Source: CAVVSD01 sp963757125 (lineage in GTDB: Bacteria > Actinomycetota > Thermoleophilia > Solirubrobacterales > Solirubrobacteraceae). From it: 64,000 bases of DNA. A program made the position numbers and the translations under genes. The number at the start of each line of letters is the position of its first letter. The stretch's first letter is position 1. The notes below the pieces were generated by a model. The model made no database searches, had not been told where the DNA came from, and saw only the letters and a program-made list of their open reading frames with translations. Positions 17,739 to 26,652 of the stretch are shown here, in pieces. Location of the stretch: assembly GCA_963757125.1 (NCBI GenBank), contig CAVWQP010000009.1:372001-436000 (forward strand), written 5' to 3'.

Positions 17739-18512
17739 TCAGACCACGACGGACCGCAGTCCCGCCGGCGGCCACGTGACCGGGCAGTGGCCCGCGACCA
17801 GCCGCGCGCCCTCGGCGGCGGCGAGCGCGACGAGGCGGTCGTGCGATGCGCGGCGCAGGGGCGCGTCGCCCGCGAGGGCCGACCAGCCGATCGTCGTGTC
17901 GGTGTCGATGCCCTCCTGCAGGTCGATGGCGTCCATGGCGAACAGCCACGTCGTGCCGTCGTCCATCCGCACGCGGTAGGACATGTGCCCGGGCGAGTGG
18001 CCGGGCGTCGACAGCGCGTCGATCCCGGGCGCGACGACCCCGTCGCCGTCGAGCTCGCGCCAATCGATCCCCGGATCGGCGTAGTCGCCGGGCACGTACG
18101 CCGCGTCGGCGGCGGCCGGCGTGCGCGCGAAGGCCAGCTCGCGCCGCTGGACGACGACGGGCGGCCCGCCGGCGAGCAGCGGCAGCCCGCCGGTGTGGTC
18201 GATGTGGAGATGGCTCACCGCCGCGACCGTGAGGTCGCCGATCGAGAGCCCGACGGCGTCGAGCGCCACGAGGAGCGGATGCCCGTCGCCGGGGATCTCG
18301 GGACCGCGACCGCGGTAGATCGCCTCGGCGAGCGCGTCGTCGCGGAAGGCGGGCGAGATGCCGGTGTCCAGCAGCGCCCAGCCGCCGTCGGCGTGGACCA
18401 GGAGGGCGATGATCGGCAGGCGCAGCCGCTCGTCGCCGCCGCCCTCGAGCGACAGCCGACGCGGCGTGAACTCGTGCCCGAGCGTGAGCGCGATGATCTC
18501 GTCGCACGACAC
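17739..18512 (-). CDS. MBL-fold metallo-hydrolase (lactonase-like)
   Basis: A 257-residue enzyme of the AHL-lactonase branch of the metallo-beta-lactamase fold. The metal ligands are visible: SHLHIDHTGG (HxHxDH), the histidine in STPGHSPGHMSY, the aspartate in FAMDAIDLQ and the last histidine in AGHCPVTW. It likely opens a lactone or related ester; whether it quenches homoserine-lactone signals is unknown. The GTG at 18512 is supported by minus-strand TAGCCT (18520-18525) 7 bases before it. It is divergent from the amidase gene with 34 bases between. Confidence 0.85.
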   Translation of the reverse strand: MSCDEIIALTLGHEFTPRRLSLEGGGDERLRLPIIALLVHADGGWALLDTGISPAFRDDALAEAIYRGRGPEIPGDGHPLLVALDAVGLSIGDLTVAAVSHLHIDHTGGLPLLAGGPPVVVQRRELAFARTPAAADAAYVPGDYADPGIDWRELDGDGVVAPGIDALSTPGHSPGHMSYRVRMDDGTTWLFAMDAIDLQEGIDTDTTIGWSALAGDAPLRRASHDRLVALAAAEGARLVAGHCPVTWPPAGLRSVVV

Positions 18513-18519
18513 GGGCCGC

Positions 18520-18525
18520 AGGCTA
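18520..18525 (-). promoter_or_regulatory. -10 box of the MBL hydrolase gene
   Basis: On the minus strand TAGCCT, 7 bases before the GTG at 18512. The opposing amidase has the degenerate CATGCT (18535-18540) 6 bases before its GTG. Confidence 0.4.
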
Positions 18526-18546
18526 CGGATGCGGCATGCTCCCCGC

Positions 18547-19983
18547 GTGGCCGAACCCCTGCACTGGTGGAGCGCGCGCGATCTCGCGCACGCGATCGCC
18601 TCCCGCGAGCTCTCCGCGGTCGAGGTCATGCGGGCGCACCTCGATCGCATCCACGCGGTGAACCCGCGGCTGAACGCCATCGTGACCGTGCTCGACGACG
18701 ACGCGGCGCTCGCGCTGGCGCAGGAGGCCGATCGCGCGGTCGCCGCCGGCGCGCGCCTCGGCCCGCTGCACGGCCTGCCGTTCGCGGTGAAGGACCTCAT
18801 GGACACCGCCGGCATGCGCACGACCTACGGCTCGCCGCTGTACGCCGACCACGTCCCCGCGACCGACAGCCTGCTCGCGCGGCGCGTGCGCGACGCGGGC
18901 GCGCTCATCATCGGCAAGACGAACACACCGGAGTGGGGCGCGGGCTCGCAGACGTTCAACCCGGTGTTCGGCGCCACGCGCAACCCGTACGACCCCGAGC
19001 GCACCTGCGGCGGCTCGAGCGGCGGCGCGGCGGTCGTCCTCGCAACGGGGATGCTCCCGCTCGCCGACGGCTCCGACCTCGGCGGCAGCCTGCGCAACCC
19101 GGCCGCGTTCTGCAACGTCGTCGGCGTGCGCCCGTCACCGGGCCGCGTGCCCTCCGACGGGCCCGGCGACGCGTTCAACCCGCACCCGATCCTCGGCCCG
19201 ATGGCACGCACCGCGAGCGACGCGGGCCTGCTGCTCTCGGCGCTGGCCGGCCCCGACGCCGGCGCGCCGATCGCGCTCGACGACGACCCGCGCGCCTTCG
19301 CGTCGCTCCCCGCCCGGGGGCTGGAGGGCCTTCGGGTCGCGTGGAGCGCGACCACCGACGGCCTGCCCTACGAGCCGGAGATCCTCGACGTGCTCGCCAC
19401 CGCCCGCGAGCGCCTCGCCGGCAGCGGCGCGCAGCTCACGCAGCTCGAGCCCGACCTCGAGGGCGCAGACGAGGTGTTCGAGACGTTCCGCGCGCTCGGC
19501 ATGGTCCCGATGGCCGCGGAGATCGAGGCGCACCCCGACGGGTTCAAGGAGACCGTCCGCCACAACGTCGCGCGCGGCCTCGCGCTGACGCCGACCGACA
19601 TCGCGCGCGCCGCGACGCTGCGGACCGCGCTGTACCGCCGGACCGTGAGGCTGTTCGCCGAGCACGACGTCCTCGCGCTGCCCGTCACGCAGGTCGTGCC
19701 GTTCGCCGTCGAGCAGGAGTTCCCGACCGACGTCGCCGGCGTGCCGATGGACGGCTACCTCGAGTGGATGCGCAGCTGCTCGCGGATCTCCGCCACGACG
19801 CTTCCGGCGTTGTCGGTCCCTGCGGGCTTCACGGACGCCGGGCTGCCGGTCGGGCTGCAGCTCGTCGGCGCGCCGCGCGGCGAGCGCGCGCTGCTGGCGA
19901 TCGCGGCCGCCGTCGAGGAGCTCCTCGGAGCCGCCGCCCGGCGGCCGCCGGAATCGCGCGTATCTGAGGGCGGTCGCTCCTAG
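18547..19983 (+). CDS. Amidase (amidase signature family)
   Basis: A 478-residue amidase-signature enzyme hydrolysing C-N amide bonds. The Ser-Ser-Lys triad is seen as the lysine in LPFAVKDLMDTAG, the glycine/serine motif CGGSSGGAAVVLA and the serine in DGSDLGGSLRNPA. It is cytoplasmic, with no signal peptide. Homologues act on many amides, so the substrate is open; this is not GatA context because no gatB or gatC is near. Translation starts at GTG 18547. Its stop overlaps that of the MetE-like gene on the other strand in a shared CTAG. Confidence 0.9.
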   Translation: MAEPLHWWSARDLAHAIASRELSAVEVMRAHLDRIHAVNPRLNAIVTVLDDDAALALAQEADRAVAAGARLGPLHGLPFAVKDLMDTAGMRTTYGSPLYADHVPATDSLLARRVRDAGALIIGKTNTPEWGAGSQTFNPVFGATRNPYDPERTCGGSSGGAAVVLATGMLPLADGSDLGGSLRNPAAFCNVVGVRPSPGRVPSDGPGDAFNPHPILGPMARTASDAGLLLSALAGPDAGAPIALDDDPRAFASLPARGLEGLRVAWSATTDGLPYEPEILDVLATARERLAGSGAQLTQLEPDLEGADEVFETFRALGMVPMAAEIEAHPDGFKETVRHNVARGLALTPTDIARAATLRTALYRRTVRLFAEHDVLALPVTQVVPFAVEQEFPTDVAGVPMDGYLEWMRSCSRISATTLPALSVPAGFTDAGLPVGLQLVGAPRGERALLAIAAAVEELLGAAARRPPESRVSEGGRS

Positions 19984-21180
19984 ACGGCGACGGGCGAGGG
20001 CCACAGCTCCTTCGTCGCGATCTGCGCTCCCTCGACCATGGCCTGGAGCTTCGCCCACTGCGTGAACTGCGGCACGCGCTTCGTCGTCGCCGTCTGGGCG
20101 AAGCCGCAGTCGGTGCCCGCCATGACGCGCTCGCGACCGACGAGCCCGGCCAGCCGGACGAGGCGCTGGGCGACCAGCTCGGGGTGCTCGACCATCATCG
20201 TCTGGTGGGTCACGACGCCCGGGACGAGGACCTTGTCGTCGGGCAGCGTCACGTCCTCCCAGATGCGCCACTCGTGCTCGTGGCGGGCGTTGCCCTGCTC
20301 GATGAGGAGGTAGCGGGCGTTGACCTGCAGGACCATGTCGATGACGTCGCGCAGGAGCGGATCCTGCGTGTGCGGCGCGTGGTCGCTGCCGCTGCAGATG
20401 TGGTAGCGGACGCGGTCCGCCGGGATGCCCTCGAGCGCGTGGTTGAGCGCGTCGACGCGCAGCTGCGCCCAGCGCCGGTAGTCCTCCGGCGTGCCGCCGC
20501 GCAGGCGGATCGTGCCGAACATGTGCCACAGCACCGCGTCGTCGACGTGCACCATGATCCCCGCCGCGTGGATCCGGCGGTACTCGATGCGCAGCGCATC
20601 CGCGAGCGCGTAGACGAACTCCTCCTCGGTCGCGTAGTACTCGTTGCGGAACCAGTACACGCTCGCCGGCGCCACGCACGGGATGAAGGAGTCGACGACG
20701 TCGACGCCCTCGAAGCGCCGACGTGAGGTTCGCGATGTCCTTGTCCACGTCGCCGCCGACGTACTCGATCGGGCCGTCGCAGACCCAGAGCAGGCCGGAC
20801 GCCTTCTCGTCGTCGTCGTGCTCCTCGCCGTCGGAGTCGACCGGCATGAACTCGGTGTAGAGGCCCGCGGACCCGCCGTGCGCCTCGGGATCGAGCTCGT
20901 CGGGCAGCGAGATGTCGGTCGCCGGCACCTTGCGCGGCGTGATGCCCGTGACGCGGTCGTAGATGTAGGTGATCCAGCTCGTCTTGCCCATCTCGCCGTC
21001 GTCGATGACGTCGACGCCGACCTCCGCCTGCTTCGCCACGACCTCGGCGACGGCGTGCTCGAGGTCGCGATCGAGCGCGTCGGCGTCGTAGTCGTCGTGG
21101 GCCTCGCGCGCCTTGAGCGCGGTGGTCAGGGCGTCGGGCCTCAGCAGGCTGCCGACGTGGGTGGTCAGGATCCGGTCCAT
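19980..21180 (-). CDS. Cobalamin-independent methionine synthase/UROD-fold protein, one frameshift
   Basis: After removing one base near 20713-20714 the two frames join as ANLTSAL-EGVDVVDSFIPC to give about 399 residues; the span of 1201 bases is one over a multiple of three. The N-terminus ILTTHVGSLLRP and the C-terminal GTDCGFAQ are typical of the MetE C-terminal-like (COG0620) family, and RYHICSGSDHAPH gives the likely zinc His/Cys ligands. Such proteins transfer or cleave thiol/methyl groups, some in epoxyalkane or catabolic pathways. It follows the P450 gene by 10 bases, so the two form an operon. Confidence 0.8.
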
Positions 21181-21190
21181 CTGTCTCCCC

Positions 21191-22429
21191 CTATGCGCGG
21201 TCGAACTCGAGCTGCAGGTCCGCCAGCCCGCGGAACGTCGGGCTCACGAGATGCGAGGGCTCGGTGCCCGCGGCGAGGCGGATGTCGTCCAGTCGTGCGA
21301 AGAGGCGCTCGAACGCGATGTGCGCCTCCAGGCGCCCCAGCGGGGCGCCGATGCAGAAGTGCGGGCCCTTGCCGAACGCGAGGTGATCGATCGCGTTGGC
21401 GCGGTGCGGGCAGAACTCCTCGGCGTCCTCGCCCCACTTGGCCGCGTCGCGGTTGGCCGACGCGATCATCGTGATGAGGTAGGCGCCCTTCGGGATCCGG
21501 ACGCCGGCGATCTCGGTGTCCTCCCGCGCCACGCGCGGGATCCACTGCAGCGGCGAGTCCGCGCGCAGGGACTCCTCGAGGAACACCCGCAGCTTCGAGG
21601 TGTCGGCGCGCATCTCGGCCATGAGCTCCGGGTTCTGGACGAGCGTCAGCATCGCGCTGGAGACCAGGTGCCCGGTCGTGGTGATGCCGGCGCCGACGAA
21701 CTGCCCGAGGTCGGCGCGGACGATCCCGAGGTTGAACGCCCCGTCGGCGGCGATCTGGGCCTGGATGGTCTCCGAGAGCCCGTCGTCGGTGGGTTGCTCG
21801 ACGCGCCTGAGGATCTCGGCCGTGATCCGCGGCCCCGCGTCGAGGATGTGCGGCTTCTGGCCCTCGATCATGTCGTCGGTCAGGTACTGCTCGCCGCCCT
21901 TCCACTCCGCGATGCCCCAGGCGTGCATCCAGGGGAAGTCCTCGGGGCTGAGCCCGAGGATGCGGATGATCAGCTGCGTGGGCATGGGGTAGGCGAACTG
22001 CGTCATCAGCTCGACGCGGCCGTCGTCGATGAAGCCGTCGATGAGGCCGTCGACGATCTCCTCGATCCACGGGCGGTAGCCCCGCACGCGCGCAGGCTTC
22101 AGCAGCTGGAACATGCGGTCGCGCCGCGCCTTGTGGTGCGGCGGGTCCAGCTCGATGACGTTCTTCACCATGCCGGTGGAGGTCAGCGAGTGCTCGGGCA
22201 CGGGCTCGGGTCCCGGCCAGTCGAAGGGGTTCAGCCGCTCCTCGCTGCAGCCGGTGAACAGGTCCTCCCGGCGCAACACGAACTCGACGTCCTCGTAGTG
22301 GGAGACGAGGTAGCGGTTCTCGCCGACCTGGTGCACGGAGCCCGCATCGCGGATCCGGGACAGGGTCGGAAACGGGCACTCCACCTCGGCGATCGAGGGA
22401 TAGTCGAACCCCTGAGCGTGCGTCTGCAC
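21191..22429 (-). CDS. Cytochrome P450
   Basis: A 412-residue soluble bacterial P450. The heme-binding loop FGKGPHFCIG holds the axial cysteine; the I-helix GAGITTTGHL and the K-helix ExxR (EESLR) are intact. It hydroxylates an unknown substrate and needs a ferredoxin partner, none of which is encoded here. GTG 22429 is chosen because AGGAGA lies about 7 bases upstream; an in-frame start at 22456 lacks such a site. It is cotranscribed with the MetE-like gene downstream, so the pair may act in one catabolic pathway. Confidence 0.9.
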   Translation of the reverse strand: MQTHAQGFDYPSIAEVECPFPTLSRIRDAGSVHQVGENRYLVSHYEDVEFVLRREDLFTGCSEERLNPFDWPGPEPVPEHSLTSTGMVKNVIELDPPHHKARRDRMFQLLKPARVRGYRPWIEEIVDGLIDGFIDDGRVELMTQFAYPMPTQLIIRILGLSPEDFPWMHAWGIAEWKGGEQYLTDDMIEGQKPHILDAGPRITAEILRRVEQPTDDGLSETIQAQIAADGAFNLGIVRADLGQFVGAGITTTGHLVSSAMLTLVQNPELMAEMRADTSKLRVFLEESLRADSPLQWIPRVAREDTEIAGVRIPKGAYLITMIASANRDAAKWGEDAEEFCPHRANAIDHLAFGKGPHFCIGAPLGRLEAHIAFERLFARLDDIRLAAGTEPSHLVSPTFRGLADLQLEFDRA

Positions 22430-22464
22430 CAGCTCTCCTCTCGCGACGGACCACAACGGCCTGC

Positions 22465-22490
22465 TGGTCAGATGGTCAACGGTATACCAT
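22465..22490 (-). promoter_or_regulatory. Candidate operator of the P450 operon
   Basis: The region upstream of the P450 gene holds two TGGTCA direct repeats (22465-22470 and 22473-22478) and the perfect palindrome GGTATACC (22481-22488) within a TGGT-N-TACC arrangement recalling GntR/FadR-type sites. TATACC on the minus strand could also be the -10 box. Confidence 0.4.
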
Positions 22491-22507
22491 CAGGCCAGCG
22501 ACCGGCA

Positions 22508-23290
22508 TCAGGGGAGGAACCGGCTCCCGGTGGTATCGAGTCGCGGGGCGCCGTAGCGGTTCGGAGCGGCCGACGGCGGCCCTCGGAAGGGCCGCGTCGC
22601 CGGTCGCTCGCGCGGGTGCACGAAGCGCTCGGGCCGCGGGCTCATCGCGCCTCGGCAGCGATAGGAGCCGGTGGTCAGGTCCGCACCGCGCAGGCCGACG
22701 CTGACCACGACGCGGCACCTGCTCGCCGGGTCGTCCTCGGTCGACCGGCCGACCGGGCAGTCGACGCGCCGGGAGCCGACCGCGAAGCAGAACGCGTCGG
22801 TGATGCACCCGCTCCGCGGGTCGCACAGGTCCCGTGCCCGGGTGGTCGCCGCGAGGAAGGCGGTCGCGAGATCGAGGTCGCCCGTGCCCTCGCCGGCGGT
22901 GCGCGTGACGTGCACGACCTGCGACCGGGCGACGCCCAGCCCCTGGCCTCCGATCCCGAAGAACCGCGCCTCGGCGGTGATCGCGTTGTCGCCGAGCTCG
23001 AGCGCCGCTCGCGCCCGGAACCGGTCGGGCCCGTACTGCGGCTCGATGCGCCGCCCGTTCACGGTGACGGCGACGGTCTGGTAGCCGCTGGACGGCGCAC
23101 GGACGGTGCCCGTCACGTCGATCGAGCGCTCGGCGGTCGAGCTCCCGTCGCGCGGGGCGCTGATGCTCACGAGGTCCGCCGCCGGTCGCCGTGGAGCCGC
23201 GTCGTCGCCGCCGCATCCGCAGCCACCGAGGAGCGCGCTGGCCAGGGCGAGGAGGCAGCCGATCCCGATCGACCTCGGATCGCCCTCCAC
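22508..23290 (-). CDS. Putative lipoprotein with Ig-like domain, 260 residues
   Basis: Not assigned to a family. The signal peptide ends in the lipobox LGGC (about residue 24), so it is a predicted lipoprotein. A region of about residues 40-130 (VSISAPRDGSSTAERSIDV, then VAVTVNGR) resembles bacterial Ig-like adhesion or sugar-binding domains. The C-terminal half contains at least six cysteines and an arginine/proline-rich end. GTG 23290 is supported by minus-strand TACCTT (23297-23302) 6 bases before it. It probably acts on the outer face of the membrane. Confidence 0.65.
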   Translation of the reverse strand: MEGDPRSIGIGCLLALASALLGGCGCGGDDAAPRRPAADLVSISAPRDGSSTAERSIDVTGTVRAPSSGYQTVAVTVNGRRIEPQYGPDRFRARAALELGDNAITAEARFFGIGGQGLGVARSQVVHVTRTAGEGTGDLDLATAFLAATTRARDLCDPRSGCITDAFCFAVGSRRVDCPVGRSTEDDPASRCRVVVSVGLRGADLTTGSYRCRGAMSPRPERFVHPRERPATRPFRGPPSAAPNRYGAPRLDTTGSRFLP

Positions 23291-23507
23291 GCGCGCAAGG
23301 TACCGCGCGGCCACCATCACGTGGCCGACACGTTGCTCGACCGCGGGTGAGGCGCGTGGCCGCTCGCCTCGTGGCACGTCTACATAGTCCCGAGGCCAAG
23401 TGTGGCGGCATCGTCCATCGGCCTCGGCATGGCCCCGCGCTACGTTCGGCCGCGGAGGAGAGGACGCGGTCCCGCGTCGTCTCGAAAGGGTCACAGACGG
23501 GGGTCGG

Positions 23508-23888
23508 ATGTCAGACGACGACGTCACCGAGGCGGCGGCGATCGCCGCTGCCGAAGAGGTCCTGCATCCGCACGACAGCGGCGCGGACGCCGAGGTCCAG
23601 CGGCAGATGGAGTCCATGCTCTCGCGCGACCGGATCATGGCTTACGGCTTCGTCGTCGCGATGCTCGTCGTGCTCCCGTTCATCCTCATCGCGGTGTGGC
23701 AGGACGTCCCCACCACGGGCATCAAGGTGGTCCTCGTCGCCTCCTGCGCGGTGGTGCTGATCTACAACGTGGCGTCGATGATCGCGCTGGTGCGCAACTA
23801 CCGGCAGGACCGGGACTTCGTCTACCGGCGCGACGTCGCGCACCTGCGTGAGCGGGCCGCGCTGCGCGCCGCGAAGGCGGGCCGATGA
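23508..23888 (+). CDS. Small membrane protein, first gene of APC permease operon
   Basis: A 126-residue protein, family not recognised. An acidic N-terminus (about 45 residues, rich in Glu and Ala) is followed by two membrane helices (YGFVVAMLVVLPFILIAVW and a second at about 75-97) and a basic C-terminal tail rich in arginine. The GGGGG before the ATG is a plausible ribosome site. It overlaps the next gene by the 4 bases ATGA, beginning a tightly coupled series. The 217 bases upstream contain no gene; a TACGTT near 23441 may be a -10 box. Confidence 0.7.
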   Translation: MSDDDVTEAAAIAAAEEVLHPHDSGADAEVQRQMESMLSRDRIMAYGFVVAMLVVLPFILIAVWQDVPTTGIKVVLVASCAVVLIYNVASMIALVRNYRQDRDFVYRRDVAHLRERAALRAAKAGR

Positions 23889-24346
23889 GCGAGATCCAGG
23901 GCGTGGCGGTGTACGAGCCGCCCAAGCAGTCGGGTCGCGGCCAGTTCGTCGACTCCGTGATCATCCTCGCGCTGCTCATGGTCGTGCTCTTCGGCGTGAC
24001 CTACTTCGTCCAGTCCACCGCGAGCACCTCGGACGTGAAGCCGCGGCCGATCTCCGAGCTGCCGATCACGCCGGCCGAGAAGGCGCAGTTCCAGAAGCTC
24101 ATCGACCAGGACGTCACCGACCTCGCGGGCGTCAACCAGCAGGTCGCCGACAACCGCGCGCGGCCCGGTTCCGAGCAGTATCCGATCGGGATCATCGCGC
24201 TGATCGCGACCGTCCTCGTCATCGGGGTCTACCTGGTGTTCGTCTACGTCGTGTCGTTCAAGGAGTACCGCGAGGTCATCCGGGAGCGCTTCGGCCCGCC
24301 CGGGACCGCGACGGACACGGAAACCGAGGGAGGGATGCCGTCGTGA
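23885..24346 (+). CDS. Two-helix membrane protein in APC permease operon
   Basis: A 153-residue protein without recognised family. It has a membrane helix near residues 22-44 (SVIILALLMVVLFGVTYFV), a polar central segment of about 50 residues that would lie outside, and a second helix near 100-122 followed by a charged tail (KEYREVIRERFG). Start and stop overlap both neighbours by 4 bases. The two-helix layout with a loop recalls small transporter accessory subunits, but this is inference. Confidence 0.7.
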   Translation: MSEIQGVAVYEPPKQSGRGQFVDSVIILALLMVVLFGVTYFVQSTASTSDVKPRPISELPITPAEKAQFQKLIDQDVTDLAGVNQQVADNRARPGSEQYPIGIIALIATVLVIGVYLVFVYVVSFKEYREVIRERFGPPGTATDTETEGGMPS

Positions 24347-24522
24347 TCGTGGACATCCTCGAGATCGCCGCATGGGTGATCAGCGCCGGACTCGGCGGCT
24401 GGATGCTGTTCGACGCGATCGGCGTGTCGCGTTCCTACGACGAGGAGTTCCTGACGACCTCGGTCGAGGGCACCGACGAGCTGTTCGATCCGAGCCTCGC
24501 CACCGGCGGAGGTGACCGGTGA
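24343..24522 (+). CDS. Single-helix small membrane protein, 59 residues
   Basis: A short protein with one membrane helix (DILEIAAWVISAGLGGWMLF) and an acidic C-terminal tail. It starts at GTG 24343 inside the previous gene's end (GTGA) and its stop overlaps the permease start in the same way. The conserved overlaps on both sides indicate it is translated in the same operon and support it being a real gene. Function is unknown. Confidence 0.65.
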   Translation: MIVDILEIAAWVISAGLGGWMLFDAIGVSRSYDEEFLTTSVEGTDELFDPSLATGGGDR

Positions 24523-25979
24523 CCGACATCCAGGCAGGCGACCGGCCCGCCGCGCCGGCGGTAGGCGAGGGCCAGGCCCGCGAGCGCCTGGCGCTCTCGA
24601 AGGTCCTCGGCCCGCTGCACATCTGGGGCCTCGGCGTCGGGATCGTGCTCGTCGGCGAGTACATGGGCTGGAACTTCGCCGTCGCCAAGGGCGGCATGTT
24701 CGGCGCGCTCATCGCGCTGCTCGTCGTGGGCATCCTCTACACCTGCGTCGCCATGATCGACTCGGAGGTCACGTCCACCGTGGCCGCCGCCGGCGGTCAG
24801 TACACGCAGGCCAAGCACATGATCGGGCCGCTCATGGCCTTCAACGTGGGGCTGTTCCTCGTGCTCGAGTACACGATGCTCGAGGCGGCCGACGCGAACG
24901 TCATGAGCTACCTGGCGACGACGGTCGCGGGCCACCTCGGCTACACCGGCAACGTCAACCAGTACGCCTTCATCGTCCTGGCGATCATGGTCCTCGCCTT
25001 CCTGAACTACCGCGGCGTGCTCGCGACGCTGTCGGTCAACTTCATCATCACCGGCGTCGCGTTCGTCGCCATCATCGTCCTGTTCTTCGGGATGGAGGGA
25101 ATGACGCCCGGCGCGCAGATGCACTTCAACGGCCTCGCGTCGAGCACCGACAACGGCTTGCCCTACGGCTGGCTCGGCGCGTTCGCGGCCCTGCAGTTCG
25201 GCATGTGGTACTACCTCGGCATCGAGGGGACGTGCCAGGCCGCGGAGGAGTGCCGCTCGGCCGCGCGGTCGATCCCGCTCGGGACGATGACCGGCATCAT
25301 CACGCTGCTCATCGCGGCGATCATCACGTGGTACGTGTGCGCGGGAACGCTGCCCTGGCAGTACCTGGGGGTCGCGATCACGCCGCTGTTCGACACCGCG
25401 CTCGTGACGGGGACGAAGTACCTCGCGGTCCTGCTCGCCCTGGGGACCATCCTCGCGACGCTCGCGTCCGCGAACGGGTGCATCAACGACGCGTCGCGCG
25501 CGTGGTTCTCCATGGGGCGCGACAACTTCCTGCCGACCTGGTTCGGCGCGATCCACCCGCGCTACCGGACCCCGTTCCGCGCGATCCTCTTCCTCATCCC
25601 GCTGGGCATCTCGTTCGCGGTCCTGCCGGTGCTGCTGAACAAGCCCGAGCTGCTGTCGACGGTGATCACGTTCTCGATCCTGTCGGCCCTGCTCATGTAC
25701 TCGTTCATGGTCCCGAACATGTACCGGTTCAGGAAGCTCTGGCCGATCGGCACGCTGCACCGCGGCTACACGCATCCGTTCCACCCGCTGCCGGCGCTCT
25801 CGCTCGCGCTCATCGCGGCGCTCGTCATGTTCGCGACGTTCCTGGGCTACGGGACCACGCTGCTGACGCTCGTCGCCTTCTACCTGCTGGCATCCGTCTG
25901 GTTCGTGCTGTTCCGGTACAAGTACGTCCGGCGGGGGCGGCAGTTCACGATGCCGTGGCCGCGGCCGAAGGGGTACTGA
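24519..25979 (+). CDS. APC superfamily amino acid/amine permease
   Basis: A 486-residue transporter with about 12 membrane helices. The GLGVGIVLVGEYMGWNFAVA unwound helix 1 and EVTSTVAAAGGQY in helix 3 fit the ethanolamine/amino-acid permease branch of the APC superfamily. A charged helix-6 region QFGMWYYLGIEGTCQAAEEC is also typical. The GTG start overlaps the upstream small gene (GTGA). It probably imports an amino acid or amine. Four small membrane proteins and one single-helix protein surround it in the same operon, an uncommon organisation. Confidence 0.88.
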   Translation: MTDIQAGDRPAAPAVGEGQARERLALSKVLGPLHIWGLGVGIVLVGEYMGWNFAVAKGGMFGALIALLVVGILYTCVAMIDSEVTSTVAAAGGQYTQAKHMIGPLMAFNVGLFLVLEYTMLEAADANVMSYLATTVAGHLGYTGNVNQYAFIVLAIMVLAFLNYRGVLATLSVNFIITGVAFVAIIVLFFGMEGMTPGAQMHFNGLASSTDNGLPYGWLGAFAALQFGMWYYLGIEGTCQAAEECRSAARSIPLGTMTGIITLLIAAIITWYVCAGTLPWQYLGVAITPLFDTALVTGTKYLAVLLALGTILATLASANGCINDASRAWFSMGRDNFLPTWFGAIHPRYRTPFRAILFLIPLGISFAVLPVLLNKPELLSTVITFSILSALLMYSFMVPNMYRFRKLWPIGTLHRGYTHPFHPLPALSLALIAALVMFATFLGYGTTLLTLVAFYLLASVWFVLFRYKYVRRGRQFTMPWPRPKGY

Positions 25980-25980
25980 C

Positions 25981-26652
25981 ATCACCGCGCTCGCCATCGC
26001 ACTCGCCGTGGTCGCCGTCGCGCTCATGGCGTGGCTGCAGACCCGCCACATCGCGCGGGTGAAGGACGACCGGCGTGGGGCCGCGGGCCCCGCGTCGGAG
26101 GTCCTCGCCGACGTCGAGGTCCTCCAGGAGGGCATCGGCTACCCGACGATCCGCGGCCGCTACGCGGGACGCGACGTCAAGCTGGAGCTCGTCGTCGACA
26201 CGCTGACGATGCGCCAGCTGCCGCGGCTGTGGCTCATCGCGACGGTCCGGCGCGACCTTCCGCTGGACAATCCCGTCGACATCGTGCTGCGTCCGGTCTC
26301 CACGGACGTCGTCTCGCCGGGCGGGCGGTTCGGGTGGGAGCGGCCCCGTCCCGCCGTGTGGCCGGAGCACATGCGCATCGCGACGCCCCTGCCGGGGCCC
26401 ATCCCGGCCCTCGACGAGCTCGAGGTGCTGCGCGGCCTCCTGCACGACGAGCGCACGAAGAGCGTGCTCGTGGCGCCGGGCGGCGTGCGGGTAGTGACCG
26501 AGCTCGCGCGCGGCGACGTCGCCCGCCACCGCGTCGTGCGCCGGGCCGCCTTCGACGTCGTGCTCGAGCCGTCGCGGCTGCGCAGGCTCCTCGACGACGA
26601 GCTCGAGCTGGCCGATGGCGTCGACCGCCTCGCGGCGGGCGTGGCATCGTGA
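25981..26652 (+). CDS. Single-helix membrane protein, 223 residues, apparent ATC start
   Basis: No family recognised. The N-terminal helix (TALAIALAVVAVALMAWLQ) anchors a cytoplasmic domain with a beta-rich core (IGYPTIRGRYAGRDVKLELV) and a C-terminal helical region. The helix begins directly at ATC 25981, 1 base after the permease stop and 6 bases after the good ribosome site AAGGGG (25969-25974). The first normal start, GTG 26008, would cut the membrane helix. An AUC start or a G-to-C base error is possible. The stop overlaps the next gene by GTGA. Confidence 0.65.
   Translation: MTALAIALAVVAVALMAWLQTRHIARVKDDRRGAAGPASEVLADVEVLQEGIGYPTIRGRYAGRDVKLELVVDTLTMRQLPRLWLIATVRRDLPLDNPVDIVLRPVSTDVVSPGGRFGWERPRPAVWPEHMRIATPLPGPIPALDELEVLRGLLHDERTKSVLVAPGGVRVVTELARGDVARHRVVRRAAFDVVLEPSRLRRLLDDELELADGVDRLAAGVAS

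Noticed and set aside
20200..20700. Antisense open frames across the MetE-like gene.
   Set aside because: No domain and no start signals; composition like other shadows.
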